This document shows positions 42,880 to 50,719 of a stretch of DNA of 53,727 bases, piece by piece. The notes beneath the pieces were generated by a model. That model had not been told where the DNA came from. It saw only the letters and a list, made by a program, of their open reading frames with translations, and did not search any database. Source of the stretch: an uncultured Dysosmobacter sp. (lineage in GTDB: Bacteria; Bacillota; Clostridia; Oscillospirales; Oscillospiraceae); contig CAKTHE010000015.1 in assembly GCA_934563745.1 (NCBI GenBank), positions 1 through 53,727 of the forward strand, written 5' to 3'. Position numbers and translations under genes: made by a program. The stretch's first letter is position 1; each line of letters opens with the position of its first letter.

Positions 42880-44601
42880 TCAGGGGACGCTTTCTTCCGG
42901 CGCGGCGCCGGCCGTTTCCTCCGGAGTCATCTCCCGGGCTCCCCGGGTCCGGAGCTTGTAGCGGTACATAGCCTGATCGGCTTCGTACTTCCATTCGCCG
43001 ATGCGCTTGCGGCTGCCGTCCGCGTCCAGCAGGAAGCTGCAGCCCCGGGAAATGGACAGCCGGTAGCGGGCGGTTTGGTTGTACCGGTCGATGGCTTCGT
43101 CCAGCCGGGTGTTCAGATCCTCCGCACTCTGGGTGGGATCCAGCAGCACGGCGGCAAATTCGTCTCCGCCGATCCGGTAGCAGCTTCCCGCGTCGGCGAA
43201 GGCCTCCCGAATGCAGCGGGCCGCGCCGGTGATCAGCTCATCGCCCGCCCCGTGGCCGAAGTGGTCGTTGGTGTATTTCAGATGGTCCAGGTCCATGAAC
43301 AGCAGGGCAGCGTCCCGGCATTCCAGCGCGCCGGATTCCAGCCGCTCCGAAAAATCCTCAAAGGCCCGGCGGTTCATAAGCCCGGTCAGCCGATCCTCCC
43401 GGGAAAGGCGCTTGTAGATCTGGATCTCCGTCCGCAGATGCAGGCTTCGGATGGCGGTATTGATCAGGGAGAAGAACAGGCAGAGGATAAAGACCATCAG
43501 GCCGGCTTCAAAGATCACATCGTCATTGGCGGGCCAGGGGATCCAGTAGAGGACCATCGCAGGCAGCCCGCCGGCCATCAGGGCGCAGAAGGACCGCAGG
43601 ACCGCCCGCAGATCCCCGCTGCGGGTGCGGCGGTATTCAGCCCACATCAGAACTCCGCACAGACCTGCCTCGCCGGCAATCAGCAGATGGGTCACAAGCA
43701 GCATCTGCGTGTAGCTGCAGATTCCCAGGCAGTGCAGCAGGGCCTGGACGGCGGCATTGAGGCAGAAGATCAGCATAAGTCCCCGCAGAATACGGAAGCG
43801 ATGCATGGACTCCGTATGCAGGACAAAGGCGCCCATGGGGATGGGGATCAGGGTGAAGAGGAAGGAGGCGAGTATGCACACGGAAGGAGACATGTGGCTG
43901 ATGTCCTGCACCAAAGAGGAGCTGAGCAGGCACCACAGTCCGCATAAAAGCAGAAACAGGGAGATGTTGACAAAGCGCCAGTCCCGCATGCGGATCCGGA
44001 AGAGGCAGAAAAAGACGATCAGCGACACCAGGCTGAACAGCGCCATGGTAAATACCAGCACCAGCGTTAAAGCGCCGCCGGCCAGGTGGCTCAGAAAAAC
44101 GGCCTGACTGGATCCCACATAGAGCAGGGGAAGATAGAACACACCATCCCCCAGATTCTCATAGCGCACCTGCAGCGGCATGGTTCCGTCACTTTCCGGA
44201 AGGAAGGCGTCGCAGTCCAGCTTGCTGCGCATGGCGGCGTCCCGGGGGAAGCCGGCGTCGTCATACCGGTAGAGGACCCGTTTGCCCAGCCGGATCTCGA
44301 CCCGATACAGGGCCGCCCGGGTGGTCAGGGTCTGCTCGCTTCGCTCGGGGAAAAGCGAGTCGTTATAGAGGACCAGATCCTGCGCGCCGTCCACCGTTAT
44401 GGTGCAGGGAAGTGTGACCTCCACCCGCTGCCCGTTTTCCAGCCGGTACCAGTCGTCGGAAAGGGGCGTCAGCGTGTGGGCCGCGCTCAGCGTGTCGCTG
44501 AGCGCGGGCGAGGGGACACGGAAGCAGGCGGCCAGCGCGGCAATCAGGCCGACCAGAACCAGCAGATACGCACAGGCGGAGCGGAGCTTGAATCCACGCA
44601 T
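42880..44601 (-). CDS. 7TM-receptor diguanylate cyclase (GGDEF)
   Basis: 573 residues. A signal-like first helix, an extracellular 7TMR-DISM-type beta domain (~40-165), seven membrane helices (~170-390), a short linker, and a GGDEF domain (~405-560). The active site reads RIGGDEFAAVL (G478-F482), with LTGLMNRRAF, LFMDLDHLKYTNDHFGH before it: all catalytic residues are there, so it should make cyclic di-GMP. No RxxD inhibitory site precedes the motif. An unknown extracellular ligand is expected to drive activity. AAAGGAGGC lies before the start at 44601. Confidence 0.94.
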   Translation of the reverse strand: MRGFKLRSACAYLLVLVGLIAALAACFRVPSPALSDTLSAAHTLTPLSDDWYRLENGQRVEVTLPCTITVDGAQDLVLYNDSLFPERSEQTLTTRAALYRVEIRLGKRVLYRYDDAGFPRDAAMRSKLDCDAFLPESDGTMPLQVRYENLGDGVFYLPLLYVGSSQAVFLSHLAGGALTLVLVFTMALFSLVSLIVFFCLFRIRMRDWRFVNISLFLLLCGLWCLLSSSLVQDISHMSPSVCILASFLFTLIPIPMGAFVLHTESMHRFRILRGLMLIFCLNAAVQALLHCLGICSYTQMLLVTHLLIAGEAGLCGVLMWAEYRRTRSGDLRAVLRSFCALMAGGLPAMVLYWIPWPANDDVIFEAGLMVFILCLFFSLINTAIRSLHLRTEIQIYKRLSREDRLTGLMNRRAFEDFSERLESGALECRDAALLFMDLDHLKYTNDHFGHGAGDELITGAARCIREAFADAGSCYRIGGDEFAAVLLDPTQSAEDLNTRLDEAIDRYNQTARYRLSISRGCSFLLDADGSRKRIGEWKYEADQAMYRYKLRTRGAREMTPEETAGAAPEESVP

Positions 44602-44646
44602 GGCAGTGCCTCCTTTCAGAAAAAATTGGAAAGGTCTGATCTCCTT

Positions 44647-44676
44647 ATTTTAACGGATGGAAGGCGGAAAAGTCAA
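44647..44676 (-). promoter_or_regulatory. Promoter of the GGDEF gene
   Basis: Minus strand: TTGACT (44676-44671), 18-nt spacer, TAAAAT (44652-44647). Confidence 0.75.
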
Positions 44677-44720
44677 TCCCGCGGCCCCCGGCCGGAGACC
44701 CGAAGACTTTGGGGAAAAAG

Positions 44721-44778
44721 TTGAAATTTCGGGTTCCGGATAGTACAATACCAACCAGAGGAATTCTTGTGAGAATTC
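44721..44778 (+). promoter_or_regulatory. Promoter and 5' hairpin of the SLH protein gene
   Basis: TTGAAA (44721-44726), 17-nt spacer, TACAAT (44744-44749). Just after the expected start point, GAATTCT (44761-44767)/AGAATTC (44772-44778) form a hairpin that could either be an operator or stabilise the mRNA 5' end. Confidence 0.75.
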
Positions 44779-44815
44779 GGAAAACAAACGGTTCAGAACG
44801 GAGAGGGATGACTGG

Positions 44816-47584
44816 ATGAGAAAACGAATCCTAAGTATTTTGACCTGCCTGATTTTGGCGGTAAGCCTGTTCCCGACGGCCGCAGTCGCGGCAGAGGAAG
44901 GCCGGGCGGCGCAGGTGGGCAGCCGGACCTATAACACCCTGGCAGAGGCCATTGAGAGAGCAGAGCCGGGCGAGACGATCACCCTGCTGCGGGATTACCG
45001 GCAGGGGTCGGATGACACGAAGCCGTGTGATCTTGCCGGCAAAACGCTGGATCTGAACGGAAAGACCTACGAGCTGGGCTATCCGGTCTTCTATTTCGGG
45101 GATAACGGCACTGTCAAAAACGGTACGCTGACCACGGATTCTTCCGGCAGGGAGCAGCCTACGATGATTATCGGCAGCGGGGCGTCTGCGGATGGGTTTA
45201 CCGTGGACGGCGTCACGCTGAACAACGGCCTTTCCATTGCCAACGGTACGAACGTCCGGCTGAAAAACCTGACGGTAACGACATTGGGGGCCACGGCGGT
45301 CACATATGCGGTCCGACTGGGAAAAAACTGCTCCGCAACGATCGAAAGCGGCCGCTATACCGTGAACGGGATGCAGACATCTGCCGTGTATAATAACGGC
45401 GGTACGCTGACCATCGCCGGCGGTGAATTTTCCGCCAGCGGCATAAGTGCCGTGGCGGTATTGACCGGAGCGATGGATCAAGAGAAATATCTTCCCAGTA
45501 CGACGATTATCAACAACGGTACCTTCACCACGGAGGACAGCGCGTATGTGCTGTGGAACTGGTCCAAGCTGACCATCAACGGCGGTGTATTCACCGGTAG
45601 CGCCGACTTTTTGAACAATTATTTCTCTGATTCGGATACAACGGTGAACAATGGATACTTCCGAGGGGTAAATTATTTCGGCAGCGGAAGCGGCTGCCTG
45701 AATATTCGCGGTGGCTATTATGAGAATGAGCCCAGTCCGTCCACTTCCGGCTCTGATGCCGCTCCTTATGGATACACGGTAATTCTCAGCGATGTCCCCG
45801 GATATCCGTATCAGGTGGTGAAGAAGAATAACGCGGTGCGTGCCTGCGCCTATCCATGCAGTTATCCTGATGTCCCGAAGGACCATCCGATGTATAATGC
45901 CCCGACAACTTGTCAGACGGACATACTGGAAGCGGCGGCAAGAGAAGTGGCGCAGAAGCTGGACGATGAGACCATTGCGGCGCTGAAACAGCAGGCATCA
46001 AAGTCCCCGGAATTTAATCCGCAGTCGAAGGATATCTACCTGTATGTGATTGCAGATCTGCGTTTCGTACCGGGCAACCTGGAGGGAAATCGCCTCTCCA
46101 TGGAGCTGACCCCGGTATACAGCATCTGGGCATCTACGCGCTCTGATGCACAGGCTTTCGACTTTAATGAAGGCGCGGATGGCACGCCTTATTATGATGT
46201 CAGCAACTGCTGCAAGGTCCAAGCTGCACAGGAGCTGCAGATCGACAGGCCGGCAACGGTTCAGATCAAGACGCTGCCGGATGACCTGGTATCCAATCTG
46301 CTTGACGCGAACGGAGTTTACATTGAGCATCTGAAAAACGGTCAGAAGTATATTTATCAATGCGAACTGGTAGACTCTAGTCAACAACCGGCTCCCAAGG
46401 CGCTGTATGACGCAGCGGACGATGGCTCAAGCGATTCCGATGTCGACTACGGACCCACATACAACAACCCGTATTACCTGGAATTCACGACCTACCACGG
46501 CTTCTCCCCCTTTGCCGTGACCACAACGGCTCCGGTGGCAACTATCACCAGCAGCGACGGTGTGACCATCGGCTATGAAAGCCTTCAGGCTGCGGCCAAC
46601 GCGGCCAAGGACGGGGAGAAGATCGTCCTCAAAAGCGGCTCGACGCACCAGCTGGACCGGTTCTCTGAGGACAAGTCCGTCACGGTGATGAACGACACGG
46701 GCGCCGCCGTTACGATCATCTACGGCGGCACCGTGCACCAGATCCCCGACGGAGGATCCTATGTCTGCACCTATACCAGACCGTCCTCCGGCGGCGGAGC
46801 ATCTTCCTATGCCGTTGCCGTAAAGGATAGCGCTCACGGCAAGGTGGCCGCCAGCCATAAGACGGCCTCCTCCGGCACCACTGTTACCCTGACGGTCACT
46901 CCGGACCCGGGCTGGGCCCTGGAGACCCTGACGGTCCGGGACGCCGGCGGGAAGGAACTTGACCTTGCCGACGGGAAGACCGACGGGGAGTATTGCTTCA
47001 AAATGCCCGGCGGCCGGGTCACCGTGGAGGCCACCTTCCTGGAGGATAACAGCGTTCTCAATTTCTTCTTCGATGTGCCCAACGACGCTTACTATTACGA
47101 GGCCGTGAAGTGGGCGGTCGGTGCGGGCGTCACCGGCGGGGTGGGCGACAACCTGTTTGCGCCGGACCGGCCCTGCACCCGCGCCCAGATCGTCACCTTC
47201 CTGTGGCGTGCCGCCGGATCCCCTGTGGTGAACTACGCCATGGACATGACCGATGTGTCCGAAGACGCCTATTATGGAGAGGCGGTCCGCTGGGCGCTGA
47301 GCCAGGGCATTGCCAAGGGGACCGGCGCGGGGATGTTCTCCCCGGATGAGACCTGCACCCGTGCGCAGGCGGTAACGTTCCTGTTCCGTGCCGTCGGCAA
47401 ACCGGCGGAGGGCAAGGCCGCATTCACCGATGTTCCCGCCGCCGGCTACTATGCCGATGCGGTGGCCTGGGCTGTGGAAAACGGCGTGACCAACGGCATT
47501 GGCAACAGCCTGTTCGGGCCGGATCAGACCTGCACCCGCGCCCAGATCGTTACCTTCCTCTATCGGGCTTACCTGAAAAAATAA
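44816..47584 (+). CDS. SLH-domain surface protein
   Basis: 922 residues, ATG 44816 with GAGAGGGATG upstream. Signal peptide (MRKRILSILTCLILAVSLFP, cleavage near AVAA), then an N-terminal parallel-beta-helix-like region of repeating NNG and TINGG turns (~35-320), a middle region of unknown fold, a Gly-rich linker, a ~75-residue beta domain (YAVAVKDSAHGKVAASHK, PGGRVTVEATF), and three S-layer homology domains (~750-922) with TRAQIVTFLWRA, TRAQAVTFLFRA and TRAQIVTFLYRA. SLH domains hold the protein to pyruvylated wall polymers. Ligand of the beta-helix unknown. Confidence 0.93.
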   Translation: MRKRILSILTCLILAVSLFPTAAVAAEEGRAAQVGSRTYNTLAEAIERAEPGETITLLRDYRQGSDDTKPCDLAGKTLDLNGKTYELGYPVFYFGDNGTVKNGTLTTDSSGREQPTMIIGSGASADGFTVDGVTLNNGLSIANGTNVRLKNLTVTTLGATAVTYAVRLGKNCSATIESGRYTVNGMQTSAVYNNGGTLTIAGGEFSASGISAVAVLTGAMDQEKYLPSTTIINNGTFTTEDSAYVLWNWSKLTINGGVFTGSADFLNNYFSDSDTTVNNGYFRGVNYFGSGSGCLNIRGGYYENEPSPSTSGSDAAPYGYTVILSDVPGYPYQVVKKNNAVRACAYPCSYPDVPKDHPMYNAPTTCQTDILEAAAREVAQKLDDETIAALKQQASKSPEFNPQSKDIYLYVIADLRFVPGNLEGNRLSMELTPVYSIWASTRSDAQAFDFNEGADGTPYYDVSNCCKVQAAQELQIDRPATVQIKTLPDDLVSNLLDANGVYIEHLKNGQKYIYQCELVDSSQQPAPKALYDAADDGSSDSDVDYGPTYNNPYYLEFTTYHGFSPFAVTTTAPVATITSSDGVTIGYESLQAAANAAKDGEKIVLKSGSTHQLDRFSEDKSVTVMNDTGAAVTIIYGGTVHQIPDGGSYVCTYTRPSSGGGASSYAVAVKDSAHGKVAASHKTASSGTTVTLTVTPDPGWALETLTVRDAGGKELDLADGKTDGEYCFKMPGGRVTVEATFLEDNSVLNFFFDVPNDAYYYEAVKWAVGAGVTGGVGDNLFAPDRPCTRAQIVTFLWRAAGSPVVNYAMDMTDVSEDAYYGEAVRWALSQGIAKGTGAGMFSPDETCTRAQAVTFLFRAVGKPAEGKAAFTDVPAAGYYADAVAWAVENGVTNGIGNSLFGPDQTCTRAQIVTFLYRAYLKK

Positions 47585-47638
47585 TGCATCCCGCGTAAGG
47601 GACAGAACGGTCCGTGGACCGCGCTGCCCTTTGCGGAA

Positions 47639-47683
47639 GCAAGAAATAGTGCCGCCCAGACTGGGCGGCACTATTTCTTGCTG
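47639..47683. terminator. 22-bp perfect inverted repeat after the SLH gene
   Basis: A 22-bp arm (47639-47660) is perfectly repeated in inverse orientation with a 1-nt gap (47662-47683). There is no strong T-run, but the AAGAAATAGT/ACTATTTCTT ends give weak tracts on both sides. Probably the SLH gene terminator. The stretch 47684-47857 holds nothing I can support. Confidence 0.65.
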
Positions 47684-47857
47684 CGACCGGCGCTTGTGCA
47701 TTGCGAAAATCCGCAGGATACCCCGGTTATTATGGGGCATCCCTGGTGGCAGCCTGCACAGCAGAATCACCGCTGGGCCAAGCTGCTTTGGTATGCGGCC
47801 GGGGACATTCCGCGTGCCGCAGGAGATGGCTGCGGTATGCGATAGGGAAGGCGGAGC

Positions 47858-48196
47858 TTATCGGTCAATATGTACTTCGATTTTTATTCCATATTGTCCG
47901 ACTTGGCTTTGAGCTGTATTTAAAAATTTCTCACAATTCTCAGTGATATCGTATGCAAAATGTATTTCAATAATTGCCATCTCAATTTTTTCTTCTGGGT
48001 ATCGATCCTCATATTGTTTCGTTTCCAAGTAACAGATATATGCATTGATTTTCTTTTGCAGAAGAATGAGATGGTCATATTCGCTTAATGTATTATTTCC
48101 GCTCCAAGCAAAGTGGTCGGTTAATAGGAGACAAAGTGCGTTTCTGCGTTTGTCTATCCCTATACCGTCAATGACATTTGCATCATCTATTGCCAC
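47858..48196 (-). CDS. DUF6572 family small protein
   Basis: 112 residues from GTG 48196 (GAGAGGGGGC upstream on the minus strand; an ATG at 48223 is an alternative without a site). The pattern DANVIDGIGIDKRRNALCLL, LLTDHFAW, YDHLILLQKKINAYICYLE and the C-terminal HIDR-type strand matches DUF6572, a small alpha/beta family often near toxin-immunity or other accessory genes. Low GC compared with the core genes suggests acquisition. Function unknown. Confidence 0.65.
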   Translation of the reverse strand: MAIDDANVIDGIGIDKRRNALCLLLTDHFAWSGNNTLSEYDHLILLQKKINAYICYLETKQYEDRYPEEKIEMAIIEIHFAYDITENCEKFLNTAQSQVGQYGIKIEVHIDR

Positions 48197-48262
48197 TTTA
48201 CTGCCCCCTCTCATGCCCTGCAATCCGGTATATTTTCCCTGCTCCTGGTGTGTACATCTTAT

Positions 48263-48406
48263 TTACTTTTTCCTTATTTCCCGAATCAACTCGACCACAA
48301 TGTAAATGAGATAGCCTAACAGGATGATGCATGCAGGGGTGATTACAAAATAGAGGAAAAATTTCCCGACAAAGCTATATATCGCCTCAGCAACGATGCT
48401 TCCCAT
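48263..48406 (-). CDS. 47-residue membrane protein
   Basis: ATG at 48406 (minus) follows GGAGGGTATAAGC. The product begins MGSIVAEAIYSFVGKFFLYF, continues VITPACIILLGYLIYIVV and ends ELIREIRKK: two closely spaced or one long helix with a basic C-terminal tail. It lies 67 nt upstream of the DUF6572 gene on the same strand. No family recognised; the good ribosome binding site and clean hydrophobic profile make translation likely. Confidence 0.6.
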   Translation of the reverse strand: MGSIVAEAIYSFVGKFFLYFVITPACIILLGYLIYIVVELIREIRKK

Positions 48407-48554
48407 GCTTATACCCTCCTATACGCACGGCGTTCCCTTTGTTTTCTTCCTGCCTATATGTAAAAAATGCATTGGCTTATGATGCATTCAAAGTGCCGCA
48501 AGGGGATGCATCCGGCGCTTGCCGGGCAAACCGGAAGTCGGAAAAAGTATGCTT

Positions 48555-48938
48555 TTAAATGCGTAATAAGTAGTTGGAGGCGACATGGTCAATTGCTGCC
48601 TTTTTAAGCTCGCTTCCGGTAAAGGTAATCCTACCTTCGTGTGACACGTACACCATCCAGCATTTAGAGTTATCAAAATAATATCGTTCTCCATTCCAGG
48701 GAAAGCTGTATCCGTTCGCATTCTTTTCATACAGCACTGCCTCTGAAAGATTTACTCCACATTCAACTAACTGAACAGCGCTTACCATACGAATGCCGCA
48801 GCAGCGCAAGGTATTTTCGATTGGAAGGATTTTCTCGTCACGATACAACTGATCCAGATTAAATACAGCTGTGGGGATGGCAGCGCTTATGGAGCAGAGT
48901 GGGTACCAATACCAGCCCCCTTCTTCAGCTTGCTGCAC
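48555..48938 (-). CDS. Hypothetical protein of the AT-rich island
   Basis: 127 residues from GTG 48938; the frame stays open to TTG 48977 (140 residues), but that start lies inside a hairpin. Sequence features: WYWYPLCSISAAIPTAVFNL, CGIRMVSAVQLVECGVNLSE, then ERYYFDNSKCWMVYVSHEGR and ITFTGSELKKA. The C-terminal half looks like an alpha/beta immunity-type domain, but I cannot name it. No convincing ribosome binding site; the 5' end may have been lost. Confidence 0.55.
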   Translation of the reverse strand: MQQAEEGGWYWYPLCSISAAIPTAVFNLDQLYRDEKILPIENTLRCCGIRMVSAVQLVECGVNLSEAVLYEKNANGYSFPWNGERYYFDNSKCWMVYVSHEGRITFTGSELKKAAIDHVASNYLLRI

Positions 48939-48973
48939 TTCTTTTTTTATCCTATCATGTCCCGGAAGAAAAC

Positions 48974-49002
48974 ACAAGCGCCCAGCCGATGGCCGGGCGC
49001 TT
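48974..49002 (-). terminator. Hairpin, probable minus-strand terminator
   Basis: CAAGCGCCC...GGGCGCTTG with a short loop; on the minus strand it is followed by TGTTTTC. It would end the short gene at 49041-49139. Confidence 0.6.
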
Positions 49003-49040
49003 GCTGTTATGCGGTTTATGGGTGCCAGAGCGGAGGGAAA

Positions 49041-49139
49041 TTACATCTCCTTGATGGCGGCCTGCGCGGCGGCAAACGTATTGAGAGCGATATTTAAGAT
49101 CATTCCAAAGTGCCGTTCCAGTGTGCCAGAGAGCTTCAT
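49041..49139 (-). CDS. Possible 32-residue peptide or gene remnant
   Basis: From ATG 49139 (AAGGATAT upstream): begins MKLSGTLERHFGMILNIALN and ends TFAAAQAAIKEM, amphipathic helix-like, followed by a terminator hairpin. An in-frame stop lies just before the start. Could be a short real gene or the 3' remnant of a longer one. Confidence 0.35.
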   Translation of the reverse strand: MKLSGTLERHFGMILNIALNTFAAAQAAIKEM

Positions 49140-49387
49140 ATATCCTTATTGGGCTCGTTTCGCTTTCCGTAAATTACGAGTGTTGGCGCAGTTTAAACGG
49201 AACGTGGTATCATGAAATTACCCAGTGAAATGCCGCAGAACTTTCAAGTTGATCGGGTCAAGATGAGCGCGGATCATTGACACTTAGGGGCAAACCTGCA
49301 TTTCATTCGGCGCAGCGTAATCGCAATTTTGCGTATATTCAAGTGTCCACTCTTGTCTAATATATTCTCCTATTTTCCCATATTCTC
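49140..49387. other. Intergenic AT-rich stretch
   Basis: About 250 nt before the methyltransferase operator hold no ORF or RNA that I can support; it probably marks the junction of the acquired cassette. Confidence 0.5.
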
Positions 49388-49419
49388 TTGATTGTATCAA
49401 ACTCGTATGATACAATCAA
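49388..49419 (+). promoter_or_regulatory. Promoter embedded in a 12-bp inverted repeat (operator) of the restriction-modification cassette
   Basis: TTGATTGTATCA (49388-49399) and TGATACAATCAA (49408-49419) are perfect inverted arms 8 nt apart. The same bases give a promoter: TTGATT (49388-49393), 17-nt spacer, TACAAT (49411-49416). A protein dimer bound to the repeat would cover both promoter boxes. The candidate ligand is the HTH domain fused to the methyltransferase 30 nt downstream. Confidence 0.8.
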
Positions 49420-49449
49420 CTATACCGTACGATAAAGGATGAGGTGCAT

Positions 49450-50694
49450 ATGAATACAGAACTTCTAACGGTGTCACAGACTGCTGCGTATTTACAACTA
49501 TCAGAGAAGACCGTGCGCCGTCTCATTGGAAATGGTACTTTGCAAGCTTCCAAACTTGGAAACCGTTCGTGGAGAGTTCGTGCCCGCGATATTGATGAAT
49601 ATGTTGAAGCAACATCAACCGCTTCTAACAAAATTTCTGCAGTTAAACCTCCAAATAATTCGGGAAATCCTATGGTAGCTCCACGTTTGATTTCTCTGTT
49701 TTCCGGGTGTGGCGGCCTTGACAGTGGTTTTAGAAAAGCGGGCTTCAATATCGTATACGCTAATGACTTTGATGCAGATGCCCAAGCGGTCTATTCGCTA
49801 AATTTGGGTAAAATAGACAAGCGCGATATTCTTACCGTTGGGGAAGATGAAATTCCCGAAGGCGATATTTTGACTGCCGGTTTTCCGTGCCAGCCCTTTT
49901 CTAATGCTGGAAACCGTAAAGGCGTACATGATTCTCGTGGGATGCTTTATAAAGAGTGTCTGAGAATAATTGAAAAGAAAATGCCGAAAGTGATCGTATT
50001 TGAAAATGTCAAAGGGCTTCTTTCCACGAAATACATTGACGGAAGAAATCTTGCCGATGTAATAGTCGAGGATCTATCTACAATGAGTGGCATTGGATAT
50101 AATGTTGTTTACCAACTCGTCAATGCATCAGACTATGGCGTTCCCCAAAACAGGCAGCGGGTTTTATTTGTAGGAATCCGCAAAGATCTAGGGATAACAT
50201 TTTCATTTCCTGACAAAAAAAGCAAAGCCAACCTCACTCTCCGTAATGTCTTGAATGTCCCAGAAGGTGTTCCCAACAATGTCGATTGGAGTTTTTCCCC
50301 TCAGGCTTTAGAAATGATTTCCTACATACCCGAGGGTGGATCGTGGAAAGATGTTCCTTACGAACACTTAGCTCCACGTTTTCAAAGAATTAGAAATGAT
50401 ATGAAGAAATATCATTCTCCTAATTTTTATAGACGTTTTTCTCGTGATGAAATTTGTGGTACGATAACCGCCTCAGCACAGCCGGAGAATTGTGGTATTA
50501 TCCACCCCACAGAGGACAGAAGATACACTGTTCGAGAGGTTGCCCGTATTCAGACGTTCCCTGATGATTTCAAGTTCTTGACGGATACGCCAAGAGATAT
50601 TACAGCCATGTACAAGGTCATTGGAAATGCTGTTCCTGTCGAGTTGGCTTATTCAATAGCTTCTGCCATCATGGATCAAGTATTTTTTAAATAA
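49450..50694 (+). CDS. C5-cytosine DNA methyltransferase with N-terminal helix-turn-helix
   Basis: 414 residues, ATG 49450 (GAGGTG upstream). Residues 5-55 are an excisionase/MerR-like HTH (LLTVSQTAAYLQLSEKTVRR, LIGNGTLQASKLGNRSWRV). Residues 78-414 are a complete m5C methyltransferase: motif I LFSGCGGLDSGF (83-94), catalytic motif IV PCQ (146-148) in GFPCQPFSNAGN, motif VI ENV (185-187), motif VIII QNRQR (233-237), a target-recognition region (~255-335), motif IX and motif X IGNAVP (391-396). It should protect host DNA from the nuclease encoded downstream and may repress its own promoter through the HTH. AT-rich, unlike the core genes. Confidence 0.95.
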   Translation: MNTELLTVSQTAAYLQLSEKTVRRLIGNGTLQASKLGNRSWRVRARDIDEYVEATSTASNKISAVKPPNNSGNPMVAPRLISLFSGCGGLDSGFRKAGFNIVYANDFDADAQAVYSLNLGKIDKRDILTVGEDEIPEGDILTAGFPCQPFSNAGNRKGVHDSRGMLYKECLRIIEKKMPKVIVFENVKGLLSTKYIDGRNLADVIVEDLSTMSGIGYNVVYQLVNASDYGVPQNRQRVLFVGIRKDLGITFSFPDKKSKANLTLRNVLNVPEGVPNNVDWSFSPQALEMISYIPEGGSWKDVPYEHLAPRFQRIRNDMKKYHSPNFYRRFSRDEICGTITASAQPENCGIIHPTEDRRYTVREVARIQTFPDDFKFLTDTPRDITAMYKVIGNAVPVELAYSIASAIMDQVFFK

Positions 50695-50719
50695 ATCAAA
50701 AAGTGTAGGGGATGATTTC

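Noticed and set aside
47639..47683. 22-bp perfect inverted repeat as an insertion-sequence end
   Set aside because: The arms are adjacent (1-nt gap) with no transposase; a terminator is simpler.
47701..47946. Short plus-strand frames downstream of the SLH gene
   Set aside because: No ribosome binding site, partly antisense to the DUF6572 gene.
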